NCBI GenBank assembly: GCA_021107685.1
Contig: JAIOSH010000594.1
Location: 1-15,443 of the forward strand
Direction of reading: 5' to 3'
Source: Bacteroidales bacterium
GTDB taxonomy: Bacteria > Bacteroidota > Bacteroidia > Bacteroidales > SMBSF39
Length of the DNA stretch: 15,443 bases
Part shown: piece after piece, positions 1 to 7,783 of the stretch
Position numbering within the stretch: the stretch's first letter is position 1
Layout: each line of letters opens with the position of its first letter
Notes under the pieces: generated by a model
Told to the model about the DNA's origin: nothing
What the model saw: the letters and a program-made list of their open reading frames with translations, nothing else
Database searches by the model: none
Translations under genes and position numbers: made by a program

Positions 1-9
1 ACTTAATTT

Positions 10-870
10 CTACCATTCATCACTATCTTCCAGCTTAATATCGTATAAATCATCTTCACTTAATCCATGCCACTTACATCCTTTTTTAGTACAGATATAA
101 AAATCCAGCAACTTTGTTCTGGCAGAAATAGAAATTTTTGCGATTGGCGAGCCACACTTCCCGCACTTTTTATCAGTAACAATTAATTCAGAATCACAAT
201 GAAAACATTTTACATCCTTAATAGTCTTGTCCTCCGGAAGAAAAATAGTTGATCTTGACGTAAAAACATTTAGATAAGGGCTTAAAATCAAATACCCACT
301 TTCACCATTTGTAATTTTCAATTTAAGCATATCGCCTTCAAGCAAGCTTTTTTTACAATAAGGACAATAAGCCTGAAGAAATGTTCCTGATTCAATAATT
401 TCTTTTGTCTCATCTATCTCTTTTTTTATTGTTTTCTTTTCTGTTGTTGGTTTTAAAAAAGCTTTGCCACTAAATCCATATTCCTGATAAAGTTTATTTA
501 ATGCAATTGAAAGGTCTTCAAATTCAACAAAATGATTTTTACAGCCGCTTCTGGAACAAATGCTGACTTTTCCTCCCATATCAAGATAGAAAGGCACCAT
601 AGGAGCTCCACACGTTAAACATTCCGAATCAGATGTAATATGAGCATTACAGTGAGGACAGTAAAATTTTGCTATATTACCCGAAGGCAAATCAATATCA
701 ACAATATGATTATAACTGCCGTAAATGGAACTTAACCTGATAGTTCCTTTTTTATTGGAAATTTCAACTTTTAAACTGATGCTTGGTTCGTTGTCAACTA
801 AATAATCTTTATTCATTAATGATTCTCCACAAACCGGGCATTTTAATTTTAATGATATAAGTTCATACAT
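10..870 (-). CDS. Duplicated zinc-ribbon protein, function unknown
   Basis: I do not recognise a named family. The 286-residue protein consists of two copies of one Cys-rich module. Copy 1 has C11xxC14, C71xxC74, C84xxC87 and C105-x4-C110xxH113. Copy 2 has C169xxC172, C222xxC225, C236xxC239 and C260-x4-C265xxH268. Each copy could therefore bind two zinc ions: one ribbon split by a beta-rich insert of about 50-57 residues, then a compact ribbon ending in GC-K-x-H. A charged Lys/Glu linker at about 141-160 joins the copies. There is no signal peptide or membrane segment, so it is probably cytoplasmic. The start is the ATG at 868-870, preceded on the coding strand by an A-rich stretch and no clear Shine-Dalgarno, as is common in Bacteroidota. 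The stop is TAG. Zinc binding is inferred from Cys spacing; a nucleic-acid or protein-binding role would be a guess. Confidence 0.85.
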   Translation of the reverse strand: MYELISLKLKCPVCGESLMNKDYLVDNEPSISLKVEISNKKGTIRLSSIYGSYNHIVDIDLPSGNIAKFYCPHCNAHITSDSECLTCGAPMVPFYLDMGGKVSICSRSGCKNHFVEFEDLSIALNKLYQEYGFSGKAFLKPTTEKKTIKKEIDETKEIIESGTFLQAYCPYCKKSLLEGDMLKLKITNGESGYLILSPYLNVFTSRSTIFLPEDKTIKDVKCFHCDSELIVTDKKCGKCGSPIAKISISARTKLLDFYICTKKGCKWHGLSEDDLYDIKLEDSDEW

Positions 871-960
871 AATTATTCTTTTTTAATATTATAGAAAATT
901 TTTATTCAACAATATTTTACAATATTAAAAAAAATATTACTAATACGACTTATTATTTTA

Positions 961-1647
961 TTAATATTTTTGTAATTCAAAGCCAATAGGAATTCTTACC
1001 CACACATCAACAGATTTTCCTTTATATTTTCCGGGTTTGAATTTGGCTTTTTTAATAGCTTCAATAGCTGCATTATTAAGTATGGGTATTCCTCTGATTA
1101 TTTTGGTTTCTGTAACAATTCCCTTTTTGTTAACTAATATTTTTACAATAACTTCTCCTTCAATCCCTTCATCCTTTGCCTCTTGCGGATAATTCGGTCT
1201 GATTTTACTCATAAGCTTGGGAGGTTCGTCACAAGGAGTGTATTTTTTTATTTGTGGTTTTTGCTCATCACGTACTGTTATGAGAATATCACCTGGAACA
1301 AAACCCCAGACATTTTTATATTTTACTAACCATGTTCTCTCATCTGAAAAATATTTATATGCATTTATGATCTCTCCTTTTGATATTGTTATATTCAGAC
1401 TTTCTGAAGTAGGTGATGGTTCTGACTTCATATCCCTATCTTCAAGTAATTTCGACCTTATACCTTTGTCTATATTAATATTATATTTTTGGATGATATT
1501 TTGTTCCTGTTTTTTTAATGATTTTTCAATATCAAAAACCTGATTTATACTATCTGATTTAAAAGTATTAGTATCTATTGATTGAGTAAACACATTGTTT
1601 GTAAACAAGAATAATAAAATAGAGCAGATAAAGTATAATTTTTTCAT
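961..1647 (-). CDS. Secreted protein with SH3-like segment and TonB C-terminal domain
   Basis: A 228-residue protein exported by an N-terminal signal peptide (residues 1-21, KK then a Leu/Phe-rich core, cut near FTQS). Residues 24-75 are charged and probably helical. Residues 84-124 resemble a bacterial SH3 fold (ISKGE, TWLVKYKNVWGFVPGD). Residues 146-228 are a clear TonB C-terminal domain: RPNYPQEAKDEGIEGEV, a VNKKGIV turn, NNAAIEAIKKAKFKPG and a final IPIGFEL strand. It lacks the uncleaved membrane anchor and long Pro/Lys linker of a true TonB, so it is unlikely to take energy from ExbB/ExbD. It may bind outer-membrane proteins or peptidoglycan in the periplasm; this is inference. It is transcribed in the same direction as the gene at 10-870 with a 90-nt gap. 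The start is the ATG at 1645-1647, which positions the signal peptide correctly. Confidence 0.85.
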   Translation of the reverse strand: MKKLYFICSILLFLFTNNVFTQSIDTNTFKSDSINQVFDIEKSLKKQEQNIIQKYNINIDKGIRSKLLEDRDMKSEPSPTSESLNITISKGEIINAYKYFSDERTWLVKYKNVWGFVPGDILITVRDEQKPQIKKYTPCDEPPKLMSKIRPNYPQEAKDEGIEGEVIVKILVNKKGIVTETKIIRGIPILNNAAIEAIKKAKFKPGKYKGKSVDVWVRIPIGFELQKY

Positions 1648-1699
1648 GACAATAGAATTTTAGAGCAAGAAATTTTCTGCTAATATATAAAAAAAATTT

Positions 1700-1729
1700 A
1701 ATAATTACAAAAAAAAATTTGTAATTATT
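1700..1729 (-). terminator. Possible AT-rich hairpin terminator after folC
   Basis: A perfect 12-bp inverted repeat (1700-1711 with 1718-1729) around a 6-nt loop. On the minus strand the stem is followed within a few bases by a run of T, the expected order for intrinsic termination of the tonB-folC transcript. The stem is almost all A/T and lies about 200 nt past the folC stop, so it may be weak or chance in this AT-rich DNA. Confidence 0.35.
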
Positions 1730-1796
1730 CAGTTTGTGAAAAATACTAATAATTTCTGATTATTACGTTTTGCTATGATGAGATTTTACTGTTCTG

Positions 1797-1806
1797 CAAC
1801 ATGTTG
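1797..1806. repeat. Short perfect palindrome
   Basis: CAACATGTTG is a perfect 10-bp palindrome, extended to 14 positions if one G:T pair is allowed. It lies in the non-coding stretch between folC and the TonB-domain gene. It could be an operator for the gene at 961-1647, but there is no direct support. Confidence 0.4.
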
Positions 1807-1821
1807 TAAAATAGAATATTA

Positions 1822-1901
1822 GATATTTATAGATATTCATAGAAATTTGTAGATATTGAGATAGAGTTCTCAATAAATTTCTATCAATTTCAACAAATAT
1901 C
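1822..1901. repeat. Nested inverted repeats in the folC downstream region
   Basis: Three arm pairs nest around one centre: 1854-1861 with 1868-1875 (8 bp, TATTGAGA/TCTCAATA, 6-nt loop); 1839-1848 with 1875-1884 (10 bp, ATAGAAATTT/AAATTTCTAT, sharing base 1875); and 1822-1828 with 1895-1901 (7 bp). A 5-nt bulge on the left separates the first two pairs. TAGATATT-like words also recur directly at 1820-1856. The result could be an 80-nt stem-loop in RNA or a decayed palindromic element. No open reading frame accounts for it. Confidence 0.5.
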
Positions 1902-1932
1902 CTTAATTTCAAATAATTTATGTTGCATAATT

Positions 1933-3228
1933 TTAAAGAACTTCTGCAACAACAAAACTACTTCCTCCAATAAAGACAAGATCATTTTTCTCGGCATTAT
2001 TCCTGGCATTTGCTAAAGCATTATTTACAGATGGATATATTTCACCTTTTAAATCGGCAATATTAGCTTTCTCAGCAAGCACTCCCTGATCTAAACCCCT
2101 TGGTATATCGGCTTTGCAAAAATAATATGTTGCGCTTTGTGGTAAGAGTCTCAGAATATTATTAATATTTTTATCATTCACCATACCAAGGACAAAATGT
2201 AGATTTTTGTAAGGTATTGTTTTAATTTGATTCACAACCTCCTTTATACCGTCTGCATTATGAGCAGTATCGCAAATCGTTAATGGGGAATTTGAAATAA
2301 TCTGCCACCTACCTGATATTCCGGTTTGTTTAACTACATTTCCGATACCTTTTTTAATTTGGGTTTTATTAATATTATAAGCTGTTTTATTTAAAATCTT
2401 TATTATCTGTAAAGAAGTAATAATATTTTTATATTGGTATAATCCTGTAAGTGAAGAATTCAAATTTTTAAGATATAACTTGTTATTAGAAAAAATATCC
2501 ATACAAAGCTTTGAAATTCTATTATTTGTATATTTTATATTTAGTGCTTTAAAATATGAATCTGCAAAATAGATTGGAGCATTTTGCTTTTCAGCTTTAT
2601 TAATAAATATATGTTTTAAATTATTTTGTGTTTCACCGATTATTACAGGAGTGCAGGGTTTTATTATCCCTGCTTTTTCAATAGCAATTTTTTCAAGTGT
2701 GTTTCCTAAAAATTGTGTATGGTCAAAACTAATATTTGTAATTACAGAAACAACAGGATTTATTATATTTGTTGAATCCAATCTTCCGCCCATACCTGTT
2801 TCCATAATAGCTAAATCAATTTTTTCATCAGCAAAATATTTAATTGCCATTCCGAAAGTCATTTCAAAAAAAGAGGGATTAATTTTTTCAAAATCATTTT
2901 TATATTCATTTACAAATGAGGTTACAAATTTTTTAGGGATTTTTTTTCCGTTTATTCTGATTCTTTCCCTGAAATCTTTTAAATGAGGAGATGTATAAAG
3001 CCCGATTTTAAGACCTTTTGTCTGAAGGATAGAAGCAATCAGATGAGATGTAGAGCCTTTACCATTTGTCCCTGCAATATGAATGGATTTGAAATTATTT
3101 TGCGGATTTTTCAAAAGATTACATAAGGCTATGGTATTATCAAGATTATTTTTATATGCAGCAACGCCTATACGCTGAAACATGGGCAATTGACTATATA
3201 AATAATTAAGTGTTTGCTGGAAGTTCAT
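1933..3228 (-). CDS. folC: Bifunctional folylpolyglutamate synthase / dihydrofolate synthase
   Basis: A cytoplasmic ATP-dependent ligase of the Mur-ligase superfamily. It adds glutamate to dihydropteroate to make dihydrofolate and extends the glutamate tail of folates. The 431 residues match the family length. Visible motifs are the ATP-binding loop GTNGKGST (53-60), YTSPHL (78-83), ETGMGGRLDSTN (143-154), SFDH (167-170) with the nearby EKAGI lysine region (184-188), GRWQII (305-310), DTAHNADG (319-326) and a C-terminal GGSSFVVAE (420-428). The start ATG (3226-3228) shares one base with the tonB stop codon, giving TAATG on the coding strand, so the two genes are probably translationally coupled. 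A folate gene placed behind tonB has no obvious functional link and probably reflects shared transcription. A hairpin at 1700-1729 may end the transcript. Confidence 0.95.
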   Translation of the reverse strand: MNFQQTLNYLYSQLPMFQRIGVAAYKNNLDNTIALCNLLKNPQNNFKSIHIAGTNGKGSTSHLIASILQTKGLKIGLYTSPHLKDFRERIRINGKKIPKKFVTSFVNEYKNDFEKINPSFFEMTFGMAIKYFADEKIDLAIMETGMGGRLDSTNIINPVVSVITNISFDHTQFLGNTLEKIAIEKAGIIKPCTPVIIGETQNNLKHIFINKAEKQNAPIYFADSYFKALNIKYTNNRISKLCMDIFSNNKLYLKNLNSSLTGLYQYKNIITSLQIIKILNKTAYNINKTQIKKGIGNVVKQTGISGRWQIISNSPLTICDTAHNADGIKEVVNQIKTIPYKNLHFVLGMVNDKNINNILRLLPQSATYYFCKADIPRGLDQGVLAEKANIADLKGEIYPSVNNALANARNNAEKNDLVFIGGSSFVVAEVL

Positions 3229-4001
3229 TAATTTCTTACTTCAAAATGGTAGGTTATAGTACCTTTTTGTTCTTCGGGAGCATCGGGATTTGCATTAAAT
3301 ATTGCTTTATATGCAGCTTGCACAGCTAAATTCCTTAAGGTTATGTTTGTAGTATTAGAACCTTTATCTATAGCAACAGCTTTAATTACTTTGCCATATT
3401 TATCAACAGTAATTTGAACGGCTACTGTTCCGTTTTCACTGAATTTTTTTAATGGTTTTGGAATGTATTTTGGATTACGACCCGATAAATTATAAGATAT
3501 ACCTTTGCCGGAGCCTCCTATACCTTCGTAATTTTTACTATGCTCTGAGCCGGTCGGGACACCCTGATCACCCGGTTTATCCGTTTCACCTTCATCCATA
3601 TTTTTAATCTTATCTTTACTTTTACCTTTGTATAGTGCATCAGGATTGACCTGTGGCTCTTTCTCTTTCTCTGTTTCTTTTTTGTCAGATGGGCTTTTTA
3701 CTGATTTATTGTCTTTTATGTTATTTAAAGCTGGCGCTTCTTCAGTATCCTGGCTAAGTATTTTATCTTCTTTTGAATCGGAAGCTTGTTCAACAGGAAC
3801 AGATTGCTTTATTACTGATGGTTTTTCAGGTTGATAATTTCCCATACCTTCAAAGCCTTTGCCTAAATTAACTTCAATGCCTTGTTCTTCAGGTAAAGGA
3901 AGAGTAGTGGAAAGCCCGAAAAATATCAAAACCAAAAGCAACAATGAATGAAAAATTACTGTGCCGATTATACCTTTGGTTTTATCTTTATTTGATTGCA
4001 T
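3228..4001 (-). CDS. tonB: Energy transducer TonB
   Basis: An inner-membrane-anchored periplasmic protein that passes proton-gradient energy from ExbB/ExbD to outer-membrane receptors. In 257 residues one sees a short basic N terminus, one uncleaved membrane helix (11-30) that contains His18-Ser19, like the functional Ser/His pair of known TonB helices, a long periplasmic linker rich in Lys, Glu, Asp, Ser and Pro (about 50-165), and a TonB C-terminal domain (about 170-257) with NPKYIPKPLKKF, a VDKYGKV turn and a final TYHFEV strand. It follows exbD by 80 nt and has its own well-formed promoter in that gap, so it can be expressed apart from exbB-exbD. Its stop overlaps the folC start by one base. 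The start is the ATG at 3999-4001. Confidence 0.92.
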   Translation of the reverse strand: MQSNKDKTKGIIGTVIFHSLLLLVLIFFGLSTTLPLPEEQGIEVNLGKGFEGMGNYQPEKPSVIKQSVPVEQASDSKEDKILSQDTEEAPALNNIKDNKSVKSPSDKKETEKEKEPQVNPDALYKGKSKDKIKNMDEGETDKPGDQGVPTGSEHSKNYEGIGGSGKGISYNLSGRNPKYIPKPLKKFSENGTVAVQITVDKYGKVIKAVAIDKGSNTTNITLRNLAVQAAYKAIFNANPDAPEEQKGTITYHFEVRN

Positions 4002-4048
4002 TTGAAGATAATTTATTTTATATAGTTTATATACGAAGGTGTGTGTTG

Positions 4049-4079
4049 CAAAGTTAATAATTTACAATAAATAAAGCAA
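4049..4079 (-). promoter_or_regulatory. Bacteroidota-type promoter for tonB-folC
   Basis: On the minus strand TTG (plus positions 4077-4079) is followed by 20 nt and then TAACTTTG (4056 down to 4049), an exact match to the Bacteroidota consensus TTG-N(about 17-23)-TAnnTTTG. Transcription would start near 4042, leaving an untranslated leader of about 40 nt before the tonB ATG. The site lies just behind the exbD stop codon. Confidence 0.65.
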
Positions 4080-4081
4080 TA

Positions 4082-4498
4082 TTATCTTTTTGGACTTGTA
4101 GCTAAAATTACCTTGTGTTTTGTTTTGTAAGTTTTATTAATATTATTTACAATATCAATTACATTAACAACATATTGAATAGGAACATTTTTATTAGTTT
4201 CCAATCGTATAGAAACATCATTTTGTTCTTCAAGTTTTTCATTTAATTGTTGACCTAACAATTGCTCTTCTATCTGCACACCCTGGAGAAAATACTCAAA
4301 ATCTTCATTAATAGATATAGTAATCTTCGGTGGTTTTTCAATTGTCCTGCTATTGCTGCTTGGTAAAAGCAATTTAATAGCATTTGGAGCAACAAGTGTG
4401 GAAGTGAGCATAAAAAATATTAAAAGCAGAAATACTAAATCCGACATGGATGCCATGCTGAAATCGGTTTTTCTTTTATTTCTTGTTTGTATAGCCAT
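4082..4498 (-). CDS. exbD: Biopolymer transport protein ExbD
   Basis: The 138-residue ExbD/TolR-family subunit of the proton channel that energises TonB. It has a cytoplasmic basic N terminus (1-14), one membrane helix (about 18-37) with the conserved Asp at position 20 (SMSDLVFLLLIFFMLTS) that takes part in proton transfer, and a periplasmic domain of about 100 residues. The length fits the family. It is 18 nt behind exbB in the same direction, so the two are certainly one operon. Only one exbD is present, whereas many Bacteroidota carry two in a row. The start is the ATG at 4496-4498. Confidence 0.93.
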   Translation of the reverse strand: MAIQTRNKRKTDFSMASMSDLVFLLLIFFMLTSTLVAPNAIKLLLPSSNSRTIEKPPKITISINEDFEYFLQGVQIEEQLLGQQLNEKLEEQNDVSIRLETNKNVPIQYVVNVIDIVNNINKTYKTKHKVILATSPKR

Positions 4499-4516
4499 TA
4501 TAAACGAATTTTTTAA

Positions 4517-5242
4517 TTAAGATGCAGGTTCATGTAATACATCCATAAATTCTGTTGCACGTGCTTCAAGAATAAAAACTAATTTTTCTACTCGTGCAAC
4601 AAGAATATTATAACAAATATATGCAATAATACCGACAATTAAACCCGCAACAGTAGTTACCATTGCCTGGTATATTCCGCCTGATAATAATGCTATATCA
4701 ATATTATTGCCTGCCATTGACATATCATAAAATGCTCTTATCATACCAATAACGGTTCCTAAGAAACCGATCATAGGAGCAGCTCCGGCAATTGTAGCAA
4801 GAGTAGCAATGTTTTTCTCCAAACGGGACACTTCCAATTTACCGACATTCTCAATTGCTGTATTAATATCGTTTAAAGGTTTGCCTATTCGCGAAAGTCC
4901 TTTTTCAATCATGCGTGCAATAGGGCTTTGGTTATTTTTACAAAGTGTAACTGCCGAATCAATTCTTCCATCATGAATAAAATCGCGGATATTGTTCATA
5001 AAATTATTTTCTTCTTTTGACGCATTTTTTATTATAAGGAAGCGTTCGATAAAAATATAAACTGCAATAATTGACATTACTCCAAGAATTGCAATTATCC
5101 ATCCGCCTTTCAGGGCTAAATCCCATATTGACATTGTTATTTCAGTTGGTTGTTCGGCACCAAGCTGATTGAGTGCAGTAGAAACTGTATCTGCAACAAC
5201 AGTGCCTGTTTGTGTAATCTGTAATATTATTCCTGTAATCAT
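4517..5242 (-). CDS. exbB: MotA/TolQ/ExbB proton channel family protein ExbB
   Basis: An inner-membrane proton channel that works with ExbD and TonB. Its 241 residues show three membrane helices at about 47-66, 146-168 and 192-214, with the family signature ATIAGAAPMIGFLGTVIGMI at 149-168 and a TTVAGL segment at 196-201. The large loop between helices 1 and 2 would be cytoplasmic. The first 36 residues form an N-terminal extension; Met37 (MSIWDL) is a possible alternative start, but extensions of this kind occur in Bacteroidota ExbB proteins, so I keep the ATG at 5240-5242. ExbB could be confused with TolQ, but the adjacent tonB favours ExbB. The gap to anmK upstream is 117 nt and holds only weak hairpins (for example TTAACA at 5311-5316 with TGTTAA at 5323-5328) and no clear promoter. 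Confidence 0.92.
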   Translation of the reverse strand: MITGIILQITQTGTVVADTVSTALNQLGAEQPTEITMSIWDLALKGGWIIAILGVMSIIAVYIFIERFLIIKNASKEENNFMNNIRDFIHDGRIDSAVTLCKNNQSPIARMIEKGLSRIGKPLNDINTAIENVGKLEVSRLEKNIATLATIAGAAPMIGFLGTVIGMIRAFYDMSMAGNNIDIALLSGGIYQAMVTTVAGLIVGIIAYICYNILVARVEKLVFILEARATEFMDVLHEPAS

Positions 5243-5359
5243 TGTATATAATTTTAAACGATAAAATTAAGCATATTAGAAACACGCAAAATTTTTATTT
5301 GGTTTATTTTTTAACAGCCTTTTGTTAACATTATTAACTAAAAAAATAGGAAATTATTA

Positions 5360-6418
5360 TTAACCATAATAAACAGCTCCACCAATATTATCCCTGATTG
5401 CACCTGTAACTGTTCTTAAACAGTTAATTTCTTTTGTAATTCTTAATATTCCTAAAAAAGCAAATACCAATGCTTCTTTGAAATTAATAATTTTAGTATC
5501 CGGGATAATTATTTTATGATTTGTATTTGCTTTAAGACGTTTAATTAAAAAATTATTGTTTGCACCACCTCCTGTTACTAATATTTTTCTATGGCTTGTG
5601 CAGGTTGCAGCATTTGAAATCTGAATTGCAATATGTTCGCAGAATGTTCTTAATTTATCTTTTACAGGTATGTTATAATTATTTATAATCGGAAGAATAT
5701 TATTAATTACCCATTCTTTGCTTAATGATTTTGGAGATTTATTTTTATAAAAATCAATATTATTCAAATCATCCGATAATTTTTTGTTGATCTTACCTGT
5801 GCGGGCAATTTTACCATTATTGTCAAGTTTTAATCCGAGCTTTCCAGCTAATAAATTCAGAATTATATTTACAGGACAAATATCAAAAGCTATTGTTTTA
5901 CAATTTTCTTCATAAGAAATATTTGCAAATCCACCGAGGTTAAGACAATAATGAAAATCCGGAAAAAGAAGTTTATCGCCAATAGCAACCAATGGTGCTC
6001 CCTGTCCTCCAAGTGCAACATCCAAAGATCTGAAATCGCAAATCACGGTTAAACCTGTAATTGCAGCTATTGCCGAACCATCGCCTATTTGAGTTGTTAT
6101 TCTTTTTTTAGGTTGATGAAAAATAGTATGTCCGTGCGAAGAAATTAAATCAGGAGTTAAGTTATTTTTTTTAATAAAATTTTGAACTAAATTTCCTAAG
6201 AAATGTCCATAATCAATATGAGTTTTAATAAAAGTAATCGCATCTTTTTTATCAAGTGTTTTTAATCTTTGTCTCCATTCATCCGAATATTCATAAGTAG
6301 ATGCCTCTTTAATTTCAAATAACCATTTATTATTAATTGATTTGAAAATACAATATATAATGTCAACTCCATCTAAAGAAGTTCCAGACATTAATCCAAT
6401 GGTTTTGAATGATTTCAT
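5360..6418 (-). CDS. anmK: Anhydro-N-acetylmuramic acid kinase
   Basis: A cytoplasmic kinase that cleaves the 1,6-anhydro ring of anhydro-N-acetylmuramic acid and phosphorylates it to MurNAc-6-phosphate, a step in recycling of peptidoglycan sugars. Its 352 residues are close to the usual length of about 370. Motifs are GLMSGTSLDGVD (8-19, ATP-binding loop), SHGHTIFH (94-101), QIGDGS (110-115), DFRSLDVALGGQGAPL (128-143), LNLGGFANIS (159-168) and VTGGGANNNFL (near 282-292). These fit the hexokinase/actin-like fold of the family, and no key motif is missing. The ATG (6416-6418) is 2 nt behind the murF stop codon, so the genes form a tight operon that links cell-wall synthesis to recycling. Confidence 0.95.
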   Translation of the reverse strand: MKSFKTIGLMSGTSLDGVDIIYCIFKSINNKWLFEIKEASTYEYSDEWRQRLKTLDKKDAITFIKTHIDYGHFLGNLVQNFIKKNNLTPDLISSHGHTIFHQPKKRITTQIGDGSAIAAITGLTVICDFRSLDVALGGQGAPLVAIGDKLLFPDFHYCLNLGGFANISYEENCKTIAFDICPVNIILNLLAGKLGLKLDNNGKIARTGKINKKLSDDLNNIDFYKNKSPKSLSKEWVINNILPIINNYNIPVKDKLRTFCEHIAIQISNAATCTSHRKILVTGGGANNNFLIKRLKANTNHKIIIPDTKIINFKEALVFAFLGILRITKEINCLRTVTGAIRDNIGGAVYYG

Positions 6419-6420
6419 AA

Positions 6421-7716
6421 TTATAAAAATTCAACAAGAGTTTCTAATTTAATTCCTCTTGAGCCTTTTATTAAAACAGATGCGTTTTTGATAGGATTAT
6501 CAATTAAGCATTTTAAAGTTTTTTCTGTATCAGAAAAAATTGTGTAATTATTTTTATTACTAATAGACGAAAAGATATTGCCAACAAGTATTATTTTATT
6601 GAAATTTTGTTTTTCAAGTAATTCAATAATTTTTTGATGTTCATTAATGCTTTCAGAACCAAGTTCAAGCATATCACCTAATATAACAATTTTATTTTTA
6701 TAATTCATTAATGCAAAATTGTTAATAGCAGCTTCCATACTTGTTGGATTAGCATTATAAGCATCTAAAATTATAAAATTGTCTGATGTTTTTAAAATTT
6801 GAGAACGATTGTTTGCAGGCAGGTAATTTTCAATGGCATTTTTAATATTTTTATGTTCAACATTAAAATAATTACCTGTACAAACAGCAGCAAGAATATT
6901 TTCAAGATTATAATTGCCAATGAGCTGGGATTGAATCATATTTGAGTTTTTCCCACACTTATAATGAAGCTTAATAAATGGAGCTATTTCAATAATATTT
7001 CCGCAGCAATTTGCTTTGGTGCTTGTTCCATAGGTGATTTTTTTAATATTTTCAGATAGACCTGAAAGCAAATTATTATCAATATTTACAAAAACAGTCC
7101 CATTTTTATTAGAAATATAATTATACAATTCATTTTTTGCTTTAATTATTCCTGTAATATTTCTAAACCCTTCAAGGTGAGCTTTCCCGATATTTGTGAT
7201 AATTCCGAAATCCGGTTGAGCAATTTCACAAAGTTTTGCAATTTCTCCTTCATGATTGGCACCCATTTCAATAACAGCAATTTCGGTTTCTTTTTTAAGT
7301 GATAAAATTGTAAGAGGAACACCTATATGATTATTTAGATTGCCTTGTGTTGCTTGTGTTTTATATTTCTTTTTAAGAACATCACAAATAAGTTCTTTTG
7401 TTGTTGTTTTTCCATTTGTACCTGTAATAGCAATTATTTGTGTGTTTAATTGCTTACGGTGATATTTTGCAAGTTCCTGAAGTGTTTTTAAAACATCATC
7501 AACTACAATATATTGAGTGTTTTTTTTATATCTTACTTCATCAATAATGGCAAATGAGGCTCCATTTTCTATTGCTGTTTCTGCAAATTCATTTCCATTA
7601 AAATTATCACCTTTTAAACTGAAAAAAATTGAATATTTTTGAATATTCCTTGAATCGGTAGATATTAGAGGATGTTTTATGAATAATTTATATATGTCTA
7701 TAAGTTTTTTTTTCAT
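6421..7716 (-). CDS. murF: UDP-N-acetylmuramoyl-tripeptide:D-alanyl-D-alanine ligase
   Basis: A cytoplasmic ATP-dependent ligase that adds D-Ala-D-Ala to UDP-MurNAc-tripeptide, the last cytoplasmic step in making the peptidoglycan stem peptide. With the ATG at 7714-7716 it has 431 residues. In that numbering: STDSR (19-23) and SLKGDNFNG (33-41) belong to the substrate-binding N-terminal domain; GTNGKTTTKE (99-108) is the ATP loop; EMGANHEGEI (150-159), TNIGKAHLEGF (174-184) and a later ILDAYNANPTSM and ILGDMLELG complete the family pattern. An upstream in-frame TTG at 7732-7734 would add six residues; I prefer the ATG because MKKKLIDIYKLF aligns well with the usual start of MurF. It is separated from gldJ by a terminator and a palindromic repeat, so it probably has its own promoter, which I could not identify. 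Confidence 0.93.
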   Translation of the reverse strand: MKKKLIDIYKLFIKHPLISTDSRNIQKYSIFFSLKGDNFNGNEFAETAIENGASFAIIDEVRYKKNTQYIVVDDVLKTLQELAKYHRKQLNTQIIAITGTNGKTTTKELICDVLKKKYKTQATQGNLNNHIGVPLTILSLKKETEIAVIEMGANHEGEIAKLCEIAQPDFGIITNIGKAHLEGFRNITGIIKAKNELYNYISNKNGTVFVNIDNNLLSGLSENIKKITYGTSTKANCCGNIIEIAPFIKLHYKCGKNSNMIQSQLIGNYNLENILAAVCTGNYFNVEHKNIKNAIENYLPANNRSQILKTSDNFIILDAYNANPTSMEAAINNFALMNYKNKIVILGDMLELGSESINEHQKIIELLEKQNFNKIILVGNIFSSISNKNNYTIFSDTEKTLKCLIDNPIKNASVLIKGSRGIKLETLVEFL

Positions 7717-7783
7717 CCAATATTTTTTTGGCAACTATTCAGTTTGTTAATCAATTCCCATTCCTTACTTTGTGAAACTCACA

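Noticed and set aside
911..926. AATATT-TTAC-AATATT as a terminator after the TonB-domain gene
   Set aside because: The stem is only 6 bp and all A/T; such pairs are expected by chance in this composition.
1217..1543. 108-codon plus-strand frame opposite the TonB-domain gene
   Set aside because: It is entirely antisense to a well-supported gene and shows only the Phe/Ser-rich composition of antisense translation.
2651..2986. 111-codon plus-strand frame inside folC
   Set aside because: It is antisense to conserved FolC motifs and has no recognisable domain.
1727..7746. The 12-mer TATTCAGTTTGT occurs near 1727 and near 7735, both in gene-free stretches
   Set aside because: Flanking bases do not match, and a 12-nt AT-rich match in 15 kb is weak evidence for a shared element.
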